Source: Cladorhizidae sp. MBARI D1340-BT2
Lineage: Eukaryota > Porifera > Demospongiae > Poecilosclerida > Cladorhizidae
DNA length: 64,000 nucleotides
Assembly: GCA_028752905.1 (NCBI GenBank)
Contig: JAQNBH010000011.1
Span: forward strand, 20,910,602-20,974,601
Direction of reading: 5' to 3'
This document shows positions 35,876-48,368 of this stretch, one piece after another; position 1 is the stretch's first letter, and each line of letters begins with the position of its first letter. The position numbers were made by a program, and so were the translations under genes. Under the pieces are notes generated by a model. The model did not search any database and was not told where the DNA came from. It saw only the letters and a list, made by a program, of their open reading frames with translations.

Positions 35876-38440
35876 TACCCAGGCAGTTGATGCAACCTAG
35901 GAATACCCAGGCGCAGCTAATGCAACCTAGGTATACCTAGGCAGTTGATGCAACCTAGGTATACCCAGGCATCTGATAAAATCTAGGTATCCCAGGCAAT
36001 TGATGGAACTTAGGTATACCCAGGCAGCTGATACAACCTAGGTATACCCAGGCAGTTGATGCAACCTAGGTATACCAATGTCGCTGATACAATCTAGGAA
36101 TACCAAGGCAATTGATGCAATCTAGGTATACCCAGGCAGCTGATACAACCTAGTTATACCCAGGCAGCTGATACAACCTAGGTATAGCCAGGCAGCTGAG
36201 CAACCTAGGTATACCCAAGCAGTTGATGCAACCTAGGTATAGTCAGGCAGTTGATGCAACCTAGGCAGTTGATGCAACCTAGGTATAATCAGGCAATTGA
36301 TGCAACCTAGGTATACCCAGGCAGTTGATGAAACCTAGGTGTACTCAGGCAGCTGATGCAACCTAGGTATTACCAGGCAGTTGATGCAACCTAGGTATAT
36401 CCAGGCAGATGATGCAACCTAGGTATACCCAGGCAGTAGATGCAACCTAGGTATACCCAGGCAGTTGATGCAACATAGGTATAGCCAGGCAGTTGATGCA
36501 ACCTAGGTTTACCCAGGCAGTTGATACAACCTAGGTAAAGCCAGGCAGTTGATGCAACCTAAATATAGCCAGGCAGTGATGCAACCTTGGCTATACCCAG
36601 GCAGTTGATGCAACCTACGTAAAGCCAAGCAGTTGATGCAACCTATGTATACTCAGGCAGTTGATGCAACCTAGGTATAACCTGGCAGTTGATGCAACCT
36701 ATGTATAAGGAGGCAGTTGATGCAACCTAGTTATACCCAGGCAGCTGATACAATCTAGGTATACCCAGGCAATTGATAGAATCTAGGTATACCCAAGCAG
36801 CTGATACAATCTAGGTATACCCAGGCAATTGATGGAACCTAGGTATACCCAGGCAGCTGATACAACCTAGGTATATCCAGGCAGTAGATGCAACCTAGGT
36901 ATATCCAGGCAGCTGATACAATCTAGGTATACCCAGGCAATTGATGGAACCTAGGTATACCTAGGCAGCTGATGCAACCTAGGTATACCCAGGCAGATGA
37001 TACAACCTAGGTATACCCAGGCAATTGATGCAACCTAGGTGTACCCAGGCAGTTGATTCAACCTAGGTATACACAGGCAGCTGATGCAAACTAGGTATAC
37101 CCAGGCAGTTGATGCAACCTAGATATACTCAGGCAGTTGGTGCAACCTAGGTATACCCAGACAGTTGATGCAACCAAGGTATACCCAGGCAGTTGATCCA
37201 ACCTGGGTACACCCAGGCAGTAGATGCAACCTAGGTATACCCACGCAGCTGATGCAACCTAGGTATAGCCAGGCAGTTGATACAACCTAGGTATACCAGG
37301 CAGTTGATGCAACCTAGATTTACTCAGGCAGTTGATGCAACCTAGGTATAGCCAGTCAATTGATGCAAACTAGGTATACAATGCAACCAAGGTATACACA
37401 GGCAATTGATGCAAACTAGGTATACCCTCGTAGATGATGCAATTAGGCATACCTAAGCAGTGGATGCTACCTAGGTATTCCCAGACAGCTGTTGCAACAT
37501 AGGTATACCCAGTCAGTTGATGCAACCCAGGCAGCTGATGTAACATAAGTATACACAGGCAATGGATGCAGCCTTGGTATAGCCAGGCAATTGATAGAAC
37601 CTAGATACACCCAGGCAGTTGATGCAACCTAGATATACCCAGACAGCTGATGCAACATAGGTATACACAGGCAGTTGATGCAACCTAGGTATACCCAGGC
37701 AGCTGATGTAACCTAAGAATACACAGGCAATGGATGCAACCAAGGTATAGCCAGGCATCTGATGCATACCAGGTATACTCAGGCAATTGATGTAACCTAG
37801 GTATACCCAGGCAGCTGATGCAAATTAAGTATACTCAGACAGTTGATACAACCTAGGTATACCCAGGCAGCTGATGCAATCAAGGTATACCCAGGCAATT
37901 GATGGAACCTAGGTATATCCAGGCAGCTGATACAACCTAGGTATACCCAGGTAGTTAATGCAAACTAGGTATACCAAGGCAGCTGATCCAATCTAGGTAT
38001 ATCCAGGCAATTGATGCAATCTACGTATACCCAGGCGGCTTATACAACCTAGGTATACTCAGGCAGCTGATACAACCTAGGTATACCCAGGCAATTGATG
38101 CAACCTAGGTATACCCAGGCAGTTGATCAACATAGGTATACCCAGGCAGCTGATGCAACCTAAGTATACCCAGGCAATTGATGCAACCTAGATATAGTCA
38201 GGCATTTGATGCAACCTATGTATACCTAGACTGTTGATGCAACCAAGGTATTCCCAGGCAGTTGATGCAACCTAGGTATACCCAGGCAGGTGATACAACC
38301 TAGTTATACCCAGTCAGCTGATGCAACCGAGGTATAGCATGGCAATTGATAGAACCTAGGTATACCCAGGCAGTTGATGCAACCTAGGTATTCCCAGACA
38401 GCTGATGCAACATAGGTATACCCAGGCAGTTGATGCAACC
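35876..38440 (+). repeat. mixed monomer block without a clean second copy here
   Basis: Ordinary 28-bp monomers with a plain CAGTTGATGCAACC series (35.9-36.7 kb), a CAGCTGATACAATC/CAATTGATGGAACC alternation (36.7-37.0 kb) and then a beta-like series (37.0-38.4 kb) with GATGATGCAATTAGG, GGCAATTGATAGAACC and GGCATCTGATGCATACC. It lacks the 38-bp chimera. An 18-bp monomer with a different internal deletion lies at 37,369-37,386. I could not align the block as a whole with another part of the window. No gene is visible. Confidence 0.65.
37369..37386 (+). repeat. 18-bp monomer with an unusual internal deletion
   Basis: Reads ACTAGGTATACAATGCAA. Unlike the common 18-bp monomers it keeps GGTATAC and lacks the CAGGCAGTTG part. 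I saw this deletion form only here. In other copies of this beta series the corresponding place holds the GGCGTTTGATGCAAGC monomer. Confidence 0.8.
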
Positions 38441-41400
38441 TAGGTATACCCAGGCAGCTGATGTAATCTAACAATACACAGGCAATTGATGCAACCTAGG
38501 TATAGCCAGGCAGCTGATGCATACTAGGTATACTCAGGCAATTGATGCAACCTAGGTATATCCTGGCAGCTGATGCAACCTAAGTATACCAAGGAAGCTA
38601 ATACAACCTAGGTATATTCAGACAGTTGATGCAACCTAGGTATACCCAAGCAGTTGATGCAATCTAGGTATATCTAGGCAGTTGATGCAACCTAGGTACA
38701 CCCTGGCAGCTGATACAATCAAGGTATACCCAGGCAATTGTTGGAACCTAAGTATACCAAGTCAGCAGATACAACCTAGGTATACCCAGGCAGTTGTTGC
38801 AACCTAGGTATATCCAGGCAGCTGATACAACCTAGGTATACCCAGGCAGTTGATGCAAACTAGGTATACCCAGGCAACTGATACAACCTAGGTATATCAA
38901 TGCAGCTGATGCAACCTAGGTATACCCAGGCAATTAATGTAACCTAGAAATACTCAGGCAGTTGATGCAACCTAGGCAGTTGATGCAAACTAGGTATACC
39001 TAGGCAATTGATGCAACCTAGGTATACCCAGGCAGTTGATGAAACATAGGTGTACCCTGGCAGCTGATGCAACCTAGGTATACCCAGGCATTTGATGCAG
39101 CCTAGGTATATCCAGGCAGCTAATGCAACCTAGGTATACCCAAGCAGTTGATGTAACCTAGGTATACACAGGCAGTTGTTGCAATCTAGGTATATTCAGA
39201 CAGTTGATGCAACCTAGGTATAAAGAGACAGTTGATGCAACCTAGGTATAGCCAGGCAGTAGATACAACCTATGTTTACCCGGGCAGTTGATGCAACCTA
39301 GGTATAGCCAGGCTGTTGATGCAACCTAAATATAGCCAGGCAGTGATACAACCAAGGCTATACACAGTCAGTTGATGCAACCTAGGTATAGCTAGGCAGT
39401 TAATGCAATCTAGGTATACTCAGGCAGTTGATGCAATCTAGGTATAACCAGGCAGTTGATGCATCCTAGGTATACCCAGGCAGTTGATGCAACTAGGTAT
39501 ACCTATGCAGCTGATGTAATTTAGGTATACCCAGGCATTTGATGCAATCCAGGCAGTTGATGCAACCTAGGTATGTATACCCATGCAGTTGATGCAAACT
39601 AGGTATAGCCAGGCAGTTGATGCCACCTAGGTATACCCAGGCAGTTGATGCAAACTATGTATAGCCAGGCACTTGATGCAACCTAAGTATAGCCAGGCAG
39701 TGATGCAACCTAGGTACACCCAGGCAGTTGATGCAACCTAGGTATACCCAGGCAGTTGAATCAACCTAGGTTTACACAGGCAGTTGAAGCAACCTAGGTA
39801 TACCCAGGCATTTGATGCAACCTACGTATACACAGGCAGCTGATGCAACCTAGGTATACCCATGCAGTTGATGCAACCTATGTATGCCCAGGCAGCTGAT
39901 ACAATCTAGGTATAACCAGGCAGTTGATGCAACCTAGGTATACACAGGCAGCTGATACAATCTAGGCAATTGATGCAATCTAGGTATACCCAGGCAGCTG
40001 ATACAACCTAGGTATACCCAGGCATATGATACAACCCAGGCAATTGATGCAACCTAGGTATACCCAGGCAATTGATTCAACCTAGGTAAACCCAGGCAGC
40101 TGATGCAAACTAGGTATATCCATAGGCAGTTGATGCAACCTAGATATACTCAGGCAGTTGGTGCAATCTAGGTATATCCATACAGTTGATGCAACCAAGG
40201 TATACCCAGGCAGTTGATCCAACCTGGGTATACCCAGTCAGTTGATGCAACCTAGGTATACCCAGGCAGCAGATGTAACATAGGCAGTAGATGCAACCTA
40301 TGTATAGCCAGGCAGCTGATGTAACCTAACAATACACTGGCAATGGATGCAACCTAGGTTAGCCAGGCAGCTGATGCATACTAGGTATACTCAGGCAATT
40401 GAGGAAACCTAGGTATACACTGGCAGCTGATACAACCTAGGTATATTCAGACAGTTGATGCAACCCCAAGCAGTTGATGCAATCTAGGTATATCTAGGCA
40501 GTTGATGCATACTAGGTATACTCAGGCAATTGATGCAACCTAGGTATACCCTGGCAGCTGATGCAACCTAAGTATACCAAGGCAGCTGATACAATCAAGG
40601 TATACCCAGGCAATTGTTGGAACCTAGGTATACCAAGTCAGCAGATACAACCTAGGTATACCCAGGCAGTTGTTGCAACCTAGGTATACCCAGGCAGCTG
40701 ATACAACCTAGGTATACCCAGGCAGTTGATGCAACCTAGGTTTACCCAGGCAGCTGATACAACCTAGGTATATCAATGCAGCTGATGCAACCTAGGTATA
40801 CCCAGGCAGTTGATGTAATCTAGAAATACTCAGGCAGTTGATGCAACCTGGGCAGTTGATGCAACCTAGGTATACCCAGGCAGTTGTTGCAATCTAGGTA
40901 TAATCAGACAGTTGATGCAACCTAGGTATAGCCAGGCAGTAGATGCAACCTAGGTTTACCCGGGGAGTTGATGCAACCTAGGTATAGCCAGGCTGTTGAT
41001 GCAAACTAAATATAGCCAGGCAGTGATACAACCAAGGCTATACAGAGGCAGTGGATGCAATCTAGGTATAGCCAGGCAGTTAATGCAATCTAGGTATACT
41101 CAGGCAGTTGATGCAATCTAGGTATAACCAGGCAGTTGATGCATCCTAGGTATACCCAGGCAGTTGATGCAACTAGGTATACCTATGCAGCTGATGTAAT
41201 TTAGGTATACCCAAGCAGTTGATGCAACCTAGGTATAGCCAGGCATTTGATGCAACCCAGGCAGTTGATGCAACCTAGGTATACCCATGCAGTTGATGCA
41301 AACTAGGTATAGCCAGGCAGTTGATGCAACCGAGGTATACCCAGGCAGTTGATGCAAACTATGTATAGCCAGGCACTTGATACAACCTAAGTATAGCCAG

Positions 41401-42662
41401 GCAGTTATGCAACCTTGGTACACCCTGGCAGTTGATGCAACCTAGGTATACCGAGGCAGTTGAATCAACCTAGGTAAACACAGGCAGTTGAAGCAACCTA
41501 GGTATACCCAGGCAGTTGATGCAATCTACGTATACCCAGGCAGCTGATGCAACCTAGGTATACCCATGCAGTTGATGCAACCTAGGTATACCCAGGCAGC
41601 TGATACAATCTAGGTATACACAGGCAGTTGATGCAACCTAGGTATACCCAGGTAGCTGATTCATCAACTAGATATATCCAGGCAGTTGATGCAACCTATG
41701 TATGACCAGGCAGCTGATACAATCTAGGTATACCCAGGCAGTTGATGCAACCTAGGTATACACAGGCAGCTGATACAATCTAGGCAATTGATGCAATCTA
41801 GGTATACCCAGGCAGCTGATACAACCTAGGTATACCCAGGCAGATGATACAACCCAGGCAATTGATGCAACCTAGGTATACCCAGGCAGTTGATTCAAAC
41901 TAGGTATACCCAGGCAGCTGATGCAACGTAGGTATACCCACAGGCAGTTGATGCAACCTAGATATACTCAGGCAGTTAGTGCAACCTAGGTATACCCAGA
42001 CAGTTGATGCAACCAAGGTATACCCAGGCAGTTGATGCAACCTGGATATACCCAGTCAGTTGATGCAACCTAGGTATACCCAGGCAGCTGATGTAACATA
42101 GGTATACCCAGGCTGTAGATGCGACCTAGGTATAGCCAGGCAGCTGATGTAACCTAACAATACACAGGCAATGGATGCAACCTAGGTATAGCCAGGCATC
42201 TGATGTATACTAGGTATACTCAGGCAATTGTTGCAACATAGGTATACCCTGGCAGCTGATGCAACCTAAGTATACTCAGGAAGCTGATACAACCTAGGTA
42301 TATTAAGACAGTTGATGCAACCTAGGTATACCCAAGCAGTTGATGCAATCTAGGTATATCTAGGCAGTTGATCAACCTAGGTATACCAAGGCAGCTGATA
42401 CAATCAAGGTATACCCAGGCAATTGTTGGAACCTAGGTATACCAAGTCGCCAGATACAACCTAGGTATATCCAGGCAGCTGATACAACCTAGCAGTTGAT
42501 GCTACCTAGGTATATCCAGGCAGTTGATACAACCTAGGTATATCCAGGCAGCTGATGCAACCTAGGTATACCCAGGTAGTTGATGTAACCTAGAAATACT
42601 CAGGCAGTTGATGCAACCTAGGCAGTTGATGCAACCTAGGTATACCTAGGCAATTGATGCAA
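38441..42662 (+). repeat. alpha-class block, parent-like unit
   Basis: Alpha series with GTCAGCAG (near 38,761 and 40,637), TATAAAGAGACAG (39,219), CCCGGGCAG (39,279), GGTTAGCCAGG (a 26-bp monomer, 40,357), CCCGGGG (40,969), CTTGGTACACC (41,414), GATGCGACC (42,121) and GTCGCCAG (42,446). Collinear with 1-3.5 kb and, at offsets of 10,766-10,767 for the end anchors, with 49.8-53.43 kb. From about 40.2 kb it is also the first of three successive alpha units. No gene is visible. Confidence 0.8.
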
Positions 42663-45366
42663 CCTATGTATATCCAGACAGCTGATACAATCCAGGCAAT
42701 CGATGCAATCTAGGTATATCCAGGCAGCTGATACAACCTAGGTATACCCAGGCATATGATACAACCTACGTATACCCAGGCAGTTGATGCAACCTAGGTA
42801 TACACAGGCAGCTGATACAATCTAGGCAATTGATGCAATCTAGGTATACCCAGGCAGCTGATACAACCTAGGTATACCCAGGCATATGATACAACCCAGG
42901 CAATTGATGCAACCTAGGTATACCCAGGCAATTGATTCAACCTAGGTAAACCCAGGCAGCTGATGCAAACTAGGTATATCCATAGGCAGTTGATGCAACC
43001 TAGATATACTCAGGCAGTTGGTGCAATCTAGGTATATCCAGACAGTTGATGCAACCAAGGTATACCCAGGCAGTTGATCCAACCTGGGTATACCCATTCA
43101 TTTGATGCAACCTAGGTATACACTGGCAGCTGATACAACCTAGGTATATTCAGACAGTTGATGCAACCCCAAGCAGTTGATGCAATCTAGGTATATCTAG
43201 GCAGTTGATGCATACTAGGTATACTCAGGCAATTGATGCAACCTAGGTATACCCTGGCAGCTGATGCAACCTAAGTATACCAAGGCAGCTGATACAATCA
43301 AGGTATACCCAGGCAATTGTTGGAACCTAGGTATACCAAGTCAGCAGATACAACCTAGGTATACCCAGGCAGTTGTTGCAACCTAGGTATACCTAGGCAG
43401 CTGATACAACCTAGGTATACCCAGGCAGTTGATGCAACCTAGGTTTACCCAGGCAGCTGATACAACCTAGGTATATCAATGCAGCTGATGCAACCTAGGT
43501 ATACCCAGGCAGTTGATGTAACCTAGAAATACTCAGGCAGTTGATGCAACCTGGGCAGTTGATGCAACCTAGGTATACCCAGGCAGTTGTTGCAATCTAG
43601 GTATAATCAGACAGTTGATGCAACCTAGGTATAGCCAGGCAGTAGATGCAACCTAGGTTTACCCGGGGAGTTGATGCAACCTAGGTATAGCCAGGCTGTT
43701 GATGCAAACTAAATATAGCCAGGCAGTGATACAACCAAGGCTATACACAGGCAGTGGATGCAATCTAGGTATAGCCAGGCAGTTAATGCAATCTAGGTAT
43801 ACTCAGGCAGTTGATGCAATCTAGGTATAACCAGGCAGTTGATGCATCCTAGGTATACCCAGGCAGTTGATGCAACTAGGTATACCTATGCAGCTGATGT
43901 AATTTAGGTATACCCAAGCAGTTGATGCAACCTAGGTATAGCCAGGCATTTGATGCAACCCAGGCAGTTGATGCAACCTAGGTATACCCATGCAGTTGAT
44001 GCAAACTAGGTATAGCCAGGCAGTTGATGCAACCTAGGTATACCCAGGCAGTTGATGCAAACTATGTATAGCCAGGCACTTGATGCAACCTAAGTATAGC
44101 CAGGCAGTTATGCAACCTTGGTACACCCTGGCAGTTGATGCAACCTAGGTATACCGAGGCAGTTGAATCAACCTAGGTAAACACAGGCAGTTGAAGCAAC
44201 CTAGGTATACCCAGGCAGTTGATGCAATCTACGTATACCCAGGCAGCTGATGCAACCTAGGTATACCCATGCAGTTGATGCAACCTAGGTATACCCAGGC
44301 AGCTGATACAATCTAGGTATACACAGGCAGTTGATGCAACCTAGGTATACCCAGGTAGCTGATTCATCAACTAGATATACCCAGGCAGTTGATGCAACCT
44401 ATGTATGACCAGGCAGCTGATACAATCTAGGTATACCCAGGCAGTTGATGCAACCTAGGTATACACAGGCAGCTGATACAATCTAGGCAATTGATGCAAT
44501 CTAGGTATACCCAGGCAGCTGATACAACCTAGGTATACCCAGGCAGATGATACAACCCAGGCAATTGATGCAACCTAGGTATACCCAGGCAGTTGATTCA
44601 AACTAGGTATACCCAGGCAGCTGATGCAACGTAGGTATACCCACAGGCAGTTGATGCAACCTAGATATACTCAGGCAGTTAGTGCAACCTAGGTATACCC
44701 AGACAGTTGATGCAACCAAGGTATACCCAGGCAGTTGATGCAACCTGGATATACCCAGTCAGTTGATGCAACCTAGGTATACCCAGGCAGCTGATGTAAC
44801 ATAGGTATACCCAGGCTGTAGATGCGACCTAGGTATAGCCAGGCAGCTGATGTAACCTAACAATACACAGGCAATGGATGCAACCTAGGTATAGCCAGGC
44901 ATCTGATGTATACTAGGTATACTCAGGCAATTGTTGCAACCTAGGTATACCCTGGCAGCTGATGCAACCTAAGTATACTCAGGAAGCTGATACAACCTAG
45001 GTATATTAAGACAGTTGATGCAACCTAGGTATACCCAAGCAGTTGATGCAATCTAGGTATATCTAGGCAGTTGATGCAACCTAGGTATACCAAGGCAGCT
45101 GATACAATCAAGGTATACCCAGGCAATTGTTGGAACCTAGGTATACCAAGTCGCCAGATACAACCTAGGTATACCCAGGCAGCTGATACAACCTAGCAGT
45201 TGATGCTACCTAGGTATACCCAGGCAGTTGATACAACCTAGGTATATCCAGGCAGCTGATGCAACCTAGGTATACCCAGGTAGTTGATGTAACCTAGAAA
45301 TACTCAGGCAGTTGATGCAACCTAGGCAGTTGATGCAACCTAGGTATACCTAGGCAATTGATGCAA
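42663..45366 (+). repeat. alpha unit 2 of the 40-48-kb series (2,704 bp)
   Basis: Boundaries are placed at the CCTATGTATATCCAGACAGC monomer, which recurs at 42,663, 45,367, 47,819, 53,430 and 59,674. CTTGGTACACC lies at 44,117 and GTCGCCAG at 45,150. Compared with the preceding unit it lacks about 157 bp near 43,095-43,120, including the GGTTAGCCAGG monomer (joined as CATTCATTTGATGCAACC to ACACTGGCAGC). The matching segment of the previous unit has a 1-bp deletion near 42,373 (GATCAACC). Confidence 0.82.
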
Positions 45367-47818
45367 CCTATGTATATCCAGACAGCTGATACAATCCAGG
45401 CAATCGATGCAATCTAGGTATATCCAGGCAGCTGATACAACCTAGGTATACCCAGGCATATGATACAACCTACGCATACCCAGGCAGTTGATGCAACCTA
45501 GGTATACACAGGCAGCTGATACAATCTAGGCAATTGATGCAATCTAGGTATACCCAGGCAGCTGATACAACCTAGGTATACCCAGGCATATGATACAACC
45601 CAGGCAATTGATGCAACCTAGGTATACCCAGGCAATTGATTCAACCTAGGTAAACCCAGGCAGCTGATGCAAACTAGGTATATCCATAGGCAGTTGATGC
45701 AACCTAGATATACTCAGGCAGTTGTTGCAATCTAGGTATATCCAGACAGTTGATGCAACCAAGGTATACCCAGGCAGTTGATCCAACCTGGGTATACCCA
45801 GTCATTTGATGCAACCTAGGTATACCCAGGCAGCAGATGTAACATAGGCAGTAGATGCAACCTAGGTATAGCCAGGCAGCTGATGTAACCTAACAATACA
45901 CAGGCAATGGATGCAACCTAGGTTAGCCAGGCAGCTGATGCATACTAGGTATACTCAGGCAATTGAGGCAACCTAGGTATACACTGGCAGCTGATACAAC
46001 CTAGGTATATTCAGACAGTTGATGCAACCCCAAGCAGTTGATGCAATCTAGGTATATCTAGGCAGTTGATGCATACTAGGTATACTCAGGCAATTGATGC
46101 AACCTAGATATACCCTGGAGGCTGATGCAACCTAAGTATACCCAGGCAGCTGATACAATCAAGGTATACCCAGGCAATTGTTGGAACCTAGGTATACCAA
46201 GTCAGCAGATACAACCTAGGTATACCCAGGCAGTTGTTGCAAACTAGGTATACCCAGGCAGCTGATACAACCTAGGTATACCCAGGCAGTTGATGCAACC
46301 TAGGTTTACCCAGGCAGCTGATACAACCTAGGTATATCAATGCAACTGATGCAACCTAGGTATACCCAGGCAGTTGAAGTAACCTAGAAATACTCAGGCA
46401 GTTGATGCAACCTGGGCAGTTGATGCAACCTAGGTATACCCAGGCAGTTGTTGCAATCTAGGTATAATCAGACAGTTGATGCAACCTAGGTATAGCCAGG
46501 CAGTAGATGCAACCTAGGTTTACCCGGGGAGTTGATGCAACCTAGGTATAGCCAGGCAGTTATGCAACCTTGGTACACCCTGGCAGTTGATGCAACCTAG
46601 GTATACCGAGGCAGTTGAATCAACCTAGGTAAACACAGGCAGTTGAAGCAACCTAGGTATACCCAGGCAGTTGATGCAACCTACGTATACCCAGGCAGCT
46701 GATGCAACCTAGGTATACCCATGCAGTTGATGCAACCTAGGTATACCCAGGCAGCTGATACAATCTAGGTATACACAGGCAGTTGATGCAACCTAGGTAT
46801 ACCCAGGTAGCTGATTCATCAACTAGATATACCCAGGCAGTTGATGCAACCTATGTATGCCCAGGCAGCTGATACAATCTAGGTATACCCAGGCAGTTGA
46901 TGCAACCTAGGTATACACAGGCAGCTGATACAATCTAGGCAATTGATGCAATCTAGGTATACCCAGGCAGCTGATACAACCTAGGTATACCCAGGCAGAT
47001 GATACAACCCAGGCAATTGATGCAACCTAGGTATACCCAGGCAGTTGATTCAAACTAGGTATACCCAGGCAGCAGATGCAACGTAGGTATACCCACAGGC
47101 AGTTGATGCAACCTAGATATACTCAGGCAGTTGGTGCAACCTAGGTATACCCAGACAGTTGATGCAACCAAGGTATACCCAGGCAGTTGATGCAACCTGG
47201 ATATACCCAGTCAGTTGATGCAACCTAGGTATACCCAGGCAGCTGATGTAACATAGGTATACCCAGGCAGTAGATGCGACCTAGGTATAGCCAGGCAGCT
47301 GATGTAACCTAACAATACACAGGCAATGGATGCAACCTAGGTATAGCCAGGCATCTGATGTATACTAGGTATACTCAGGCAATTGTTGCAACCTAGGTAT
47401 ACCCTGGCAGCTGATGCAACCTAAGTATACCCAGGAAGCTGATACAACCTAGGTATATTAAGACAGTTGATGCAACCTAGGTATACCCAAGCAGTTGATG
47501 CAATCTAGGTATATCTAGGCAGTTGATGCAACCTAGGTATACCAAGGCAGCTGATACAATCAAGGTATACCCAGGCAATTGTTGGAACCTAGGTATACCA
47601 AGTCGCCAGATACAACCTAGGTATACCCAGGCAGCTGATACAACCTAGCAGTTGATGCTACCTAGGTATACCCAGGCAGTTGATACAACCTAGGTATATC
47701 CAGGCAGCTGATGCAACCTAGGTATACCCAGGTAGTTGATGTAACCTAGAAATACTCAGGCAGTTGATGCAACCTAGGCAGTTGATGCAACCTAGGTATA
47801 CCTAGGCAATTGATGCAA
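45367..47818 (+). repeat. alpha unit 3 of the 40-48-kb series (2,452 bp)
   Basis: Retains the 157 bp, including GGTTAGCCAGG at 45,921, that unit 2 lacks. It has instead lost about 409 bp after the CCCGGGG monomer (46,523): CTTGGTACACC follows 46 bp later (46,569) rather than 455 bp later as in unit 2. The deletion joins two monomers that both read GGTATAGCCAGGCAG, so the break lies within identical sequence. GTCGCCAG is at 47,602. Confidence 0.82.
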
Positions 47819-48368
47819 CCTATGTATATCCAGACAGCTGATACAATCCAGGCAATCGATGCAATCTAGGTATATCCAGGCAGCTGATACAACCTAGGTA
47901 TACCCAGGCATATGATACAACCTACGTATACCCAGGCAATTGATGCAACCTTGGTATACTCAGGCAGTTGATTGAACCTAGGTATACCCAAGCAGCTGAT
48001 GCAACCCAGGCAGTTGATGCAACCTAGATATTCTCAGGCAGTTGGTGCAACCTAGGTATACCCAGACAGTTGATACAACCAAGGTATACACAGGCAGTTG
48101 ATCCAACCTGGGTATACCCAGGCAGTTGTTGCAACCTAGGTATACCCATGCAGTTGATGCAACCTAGGTATAGCCAGGCAGTTGATACAAACTAGGTATA
48201 CCAGGCAGTTGATGCAACCTAGATATACTCAGGCAGTTGATGCAACCTAGGTATAGCCAGTCAATTGATGCAAACTAGGTATACCCAGGCATTTGATGCA
48301 AGCAAGGTATACACAGGCAATTGATGTAACCTAGGTATACCCACGTAGATGATGCAATTAGGCATACC
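47819..48368 (+). repeat. beta-class fragment
   Basis: Collinear with 53,430-53,980 at an offset of 5,611 (GTCAATTGATGCAAAC at 48,260 and 53,871). It carries the CAATCGATGC, CATATGATACAACC, GATCCAACCTGGG and GATGATGCAATTAGG monomers. It stops abruptly inside a monomer near 48,360-48,370, where alpha sequence takes over. Confidence 0.8.
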
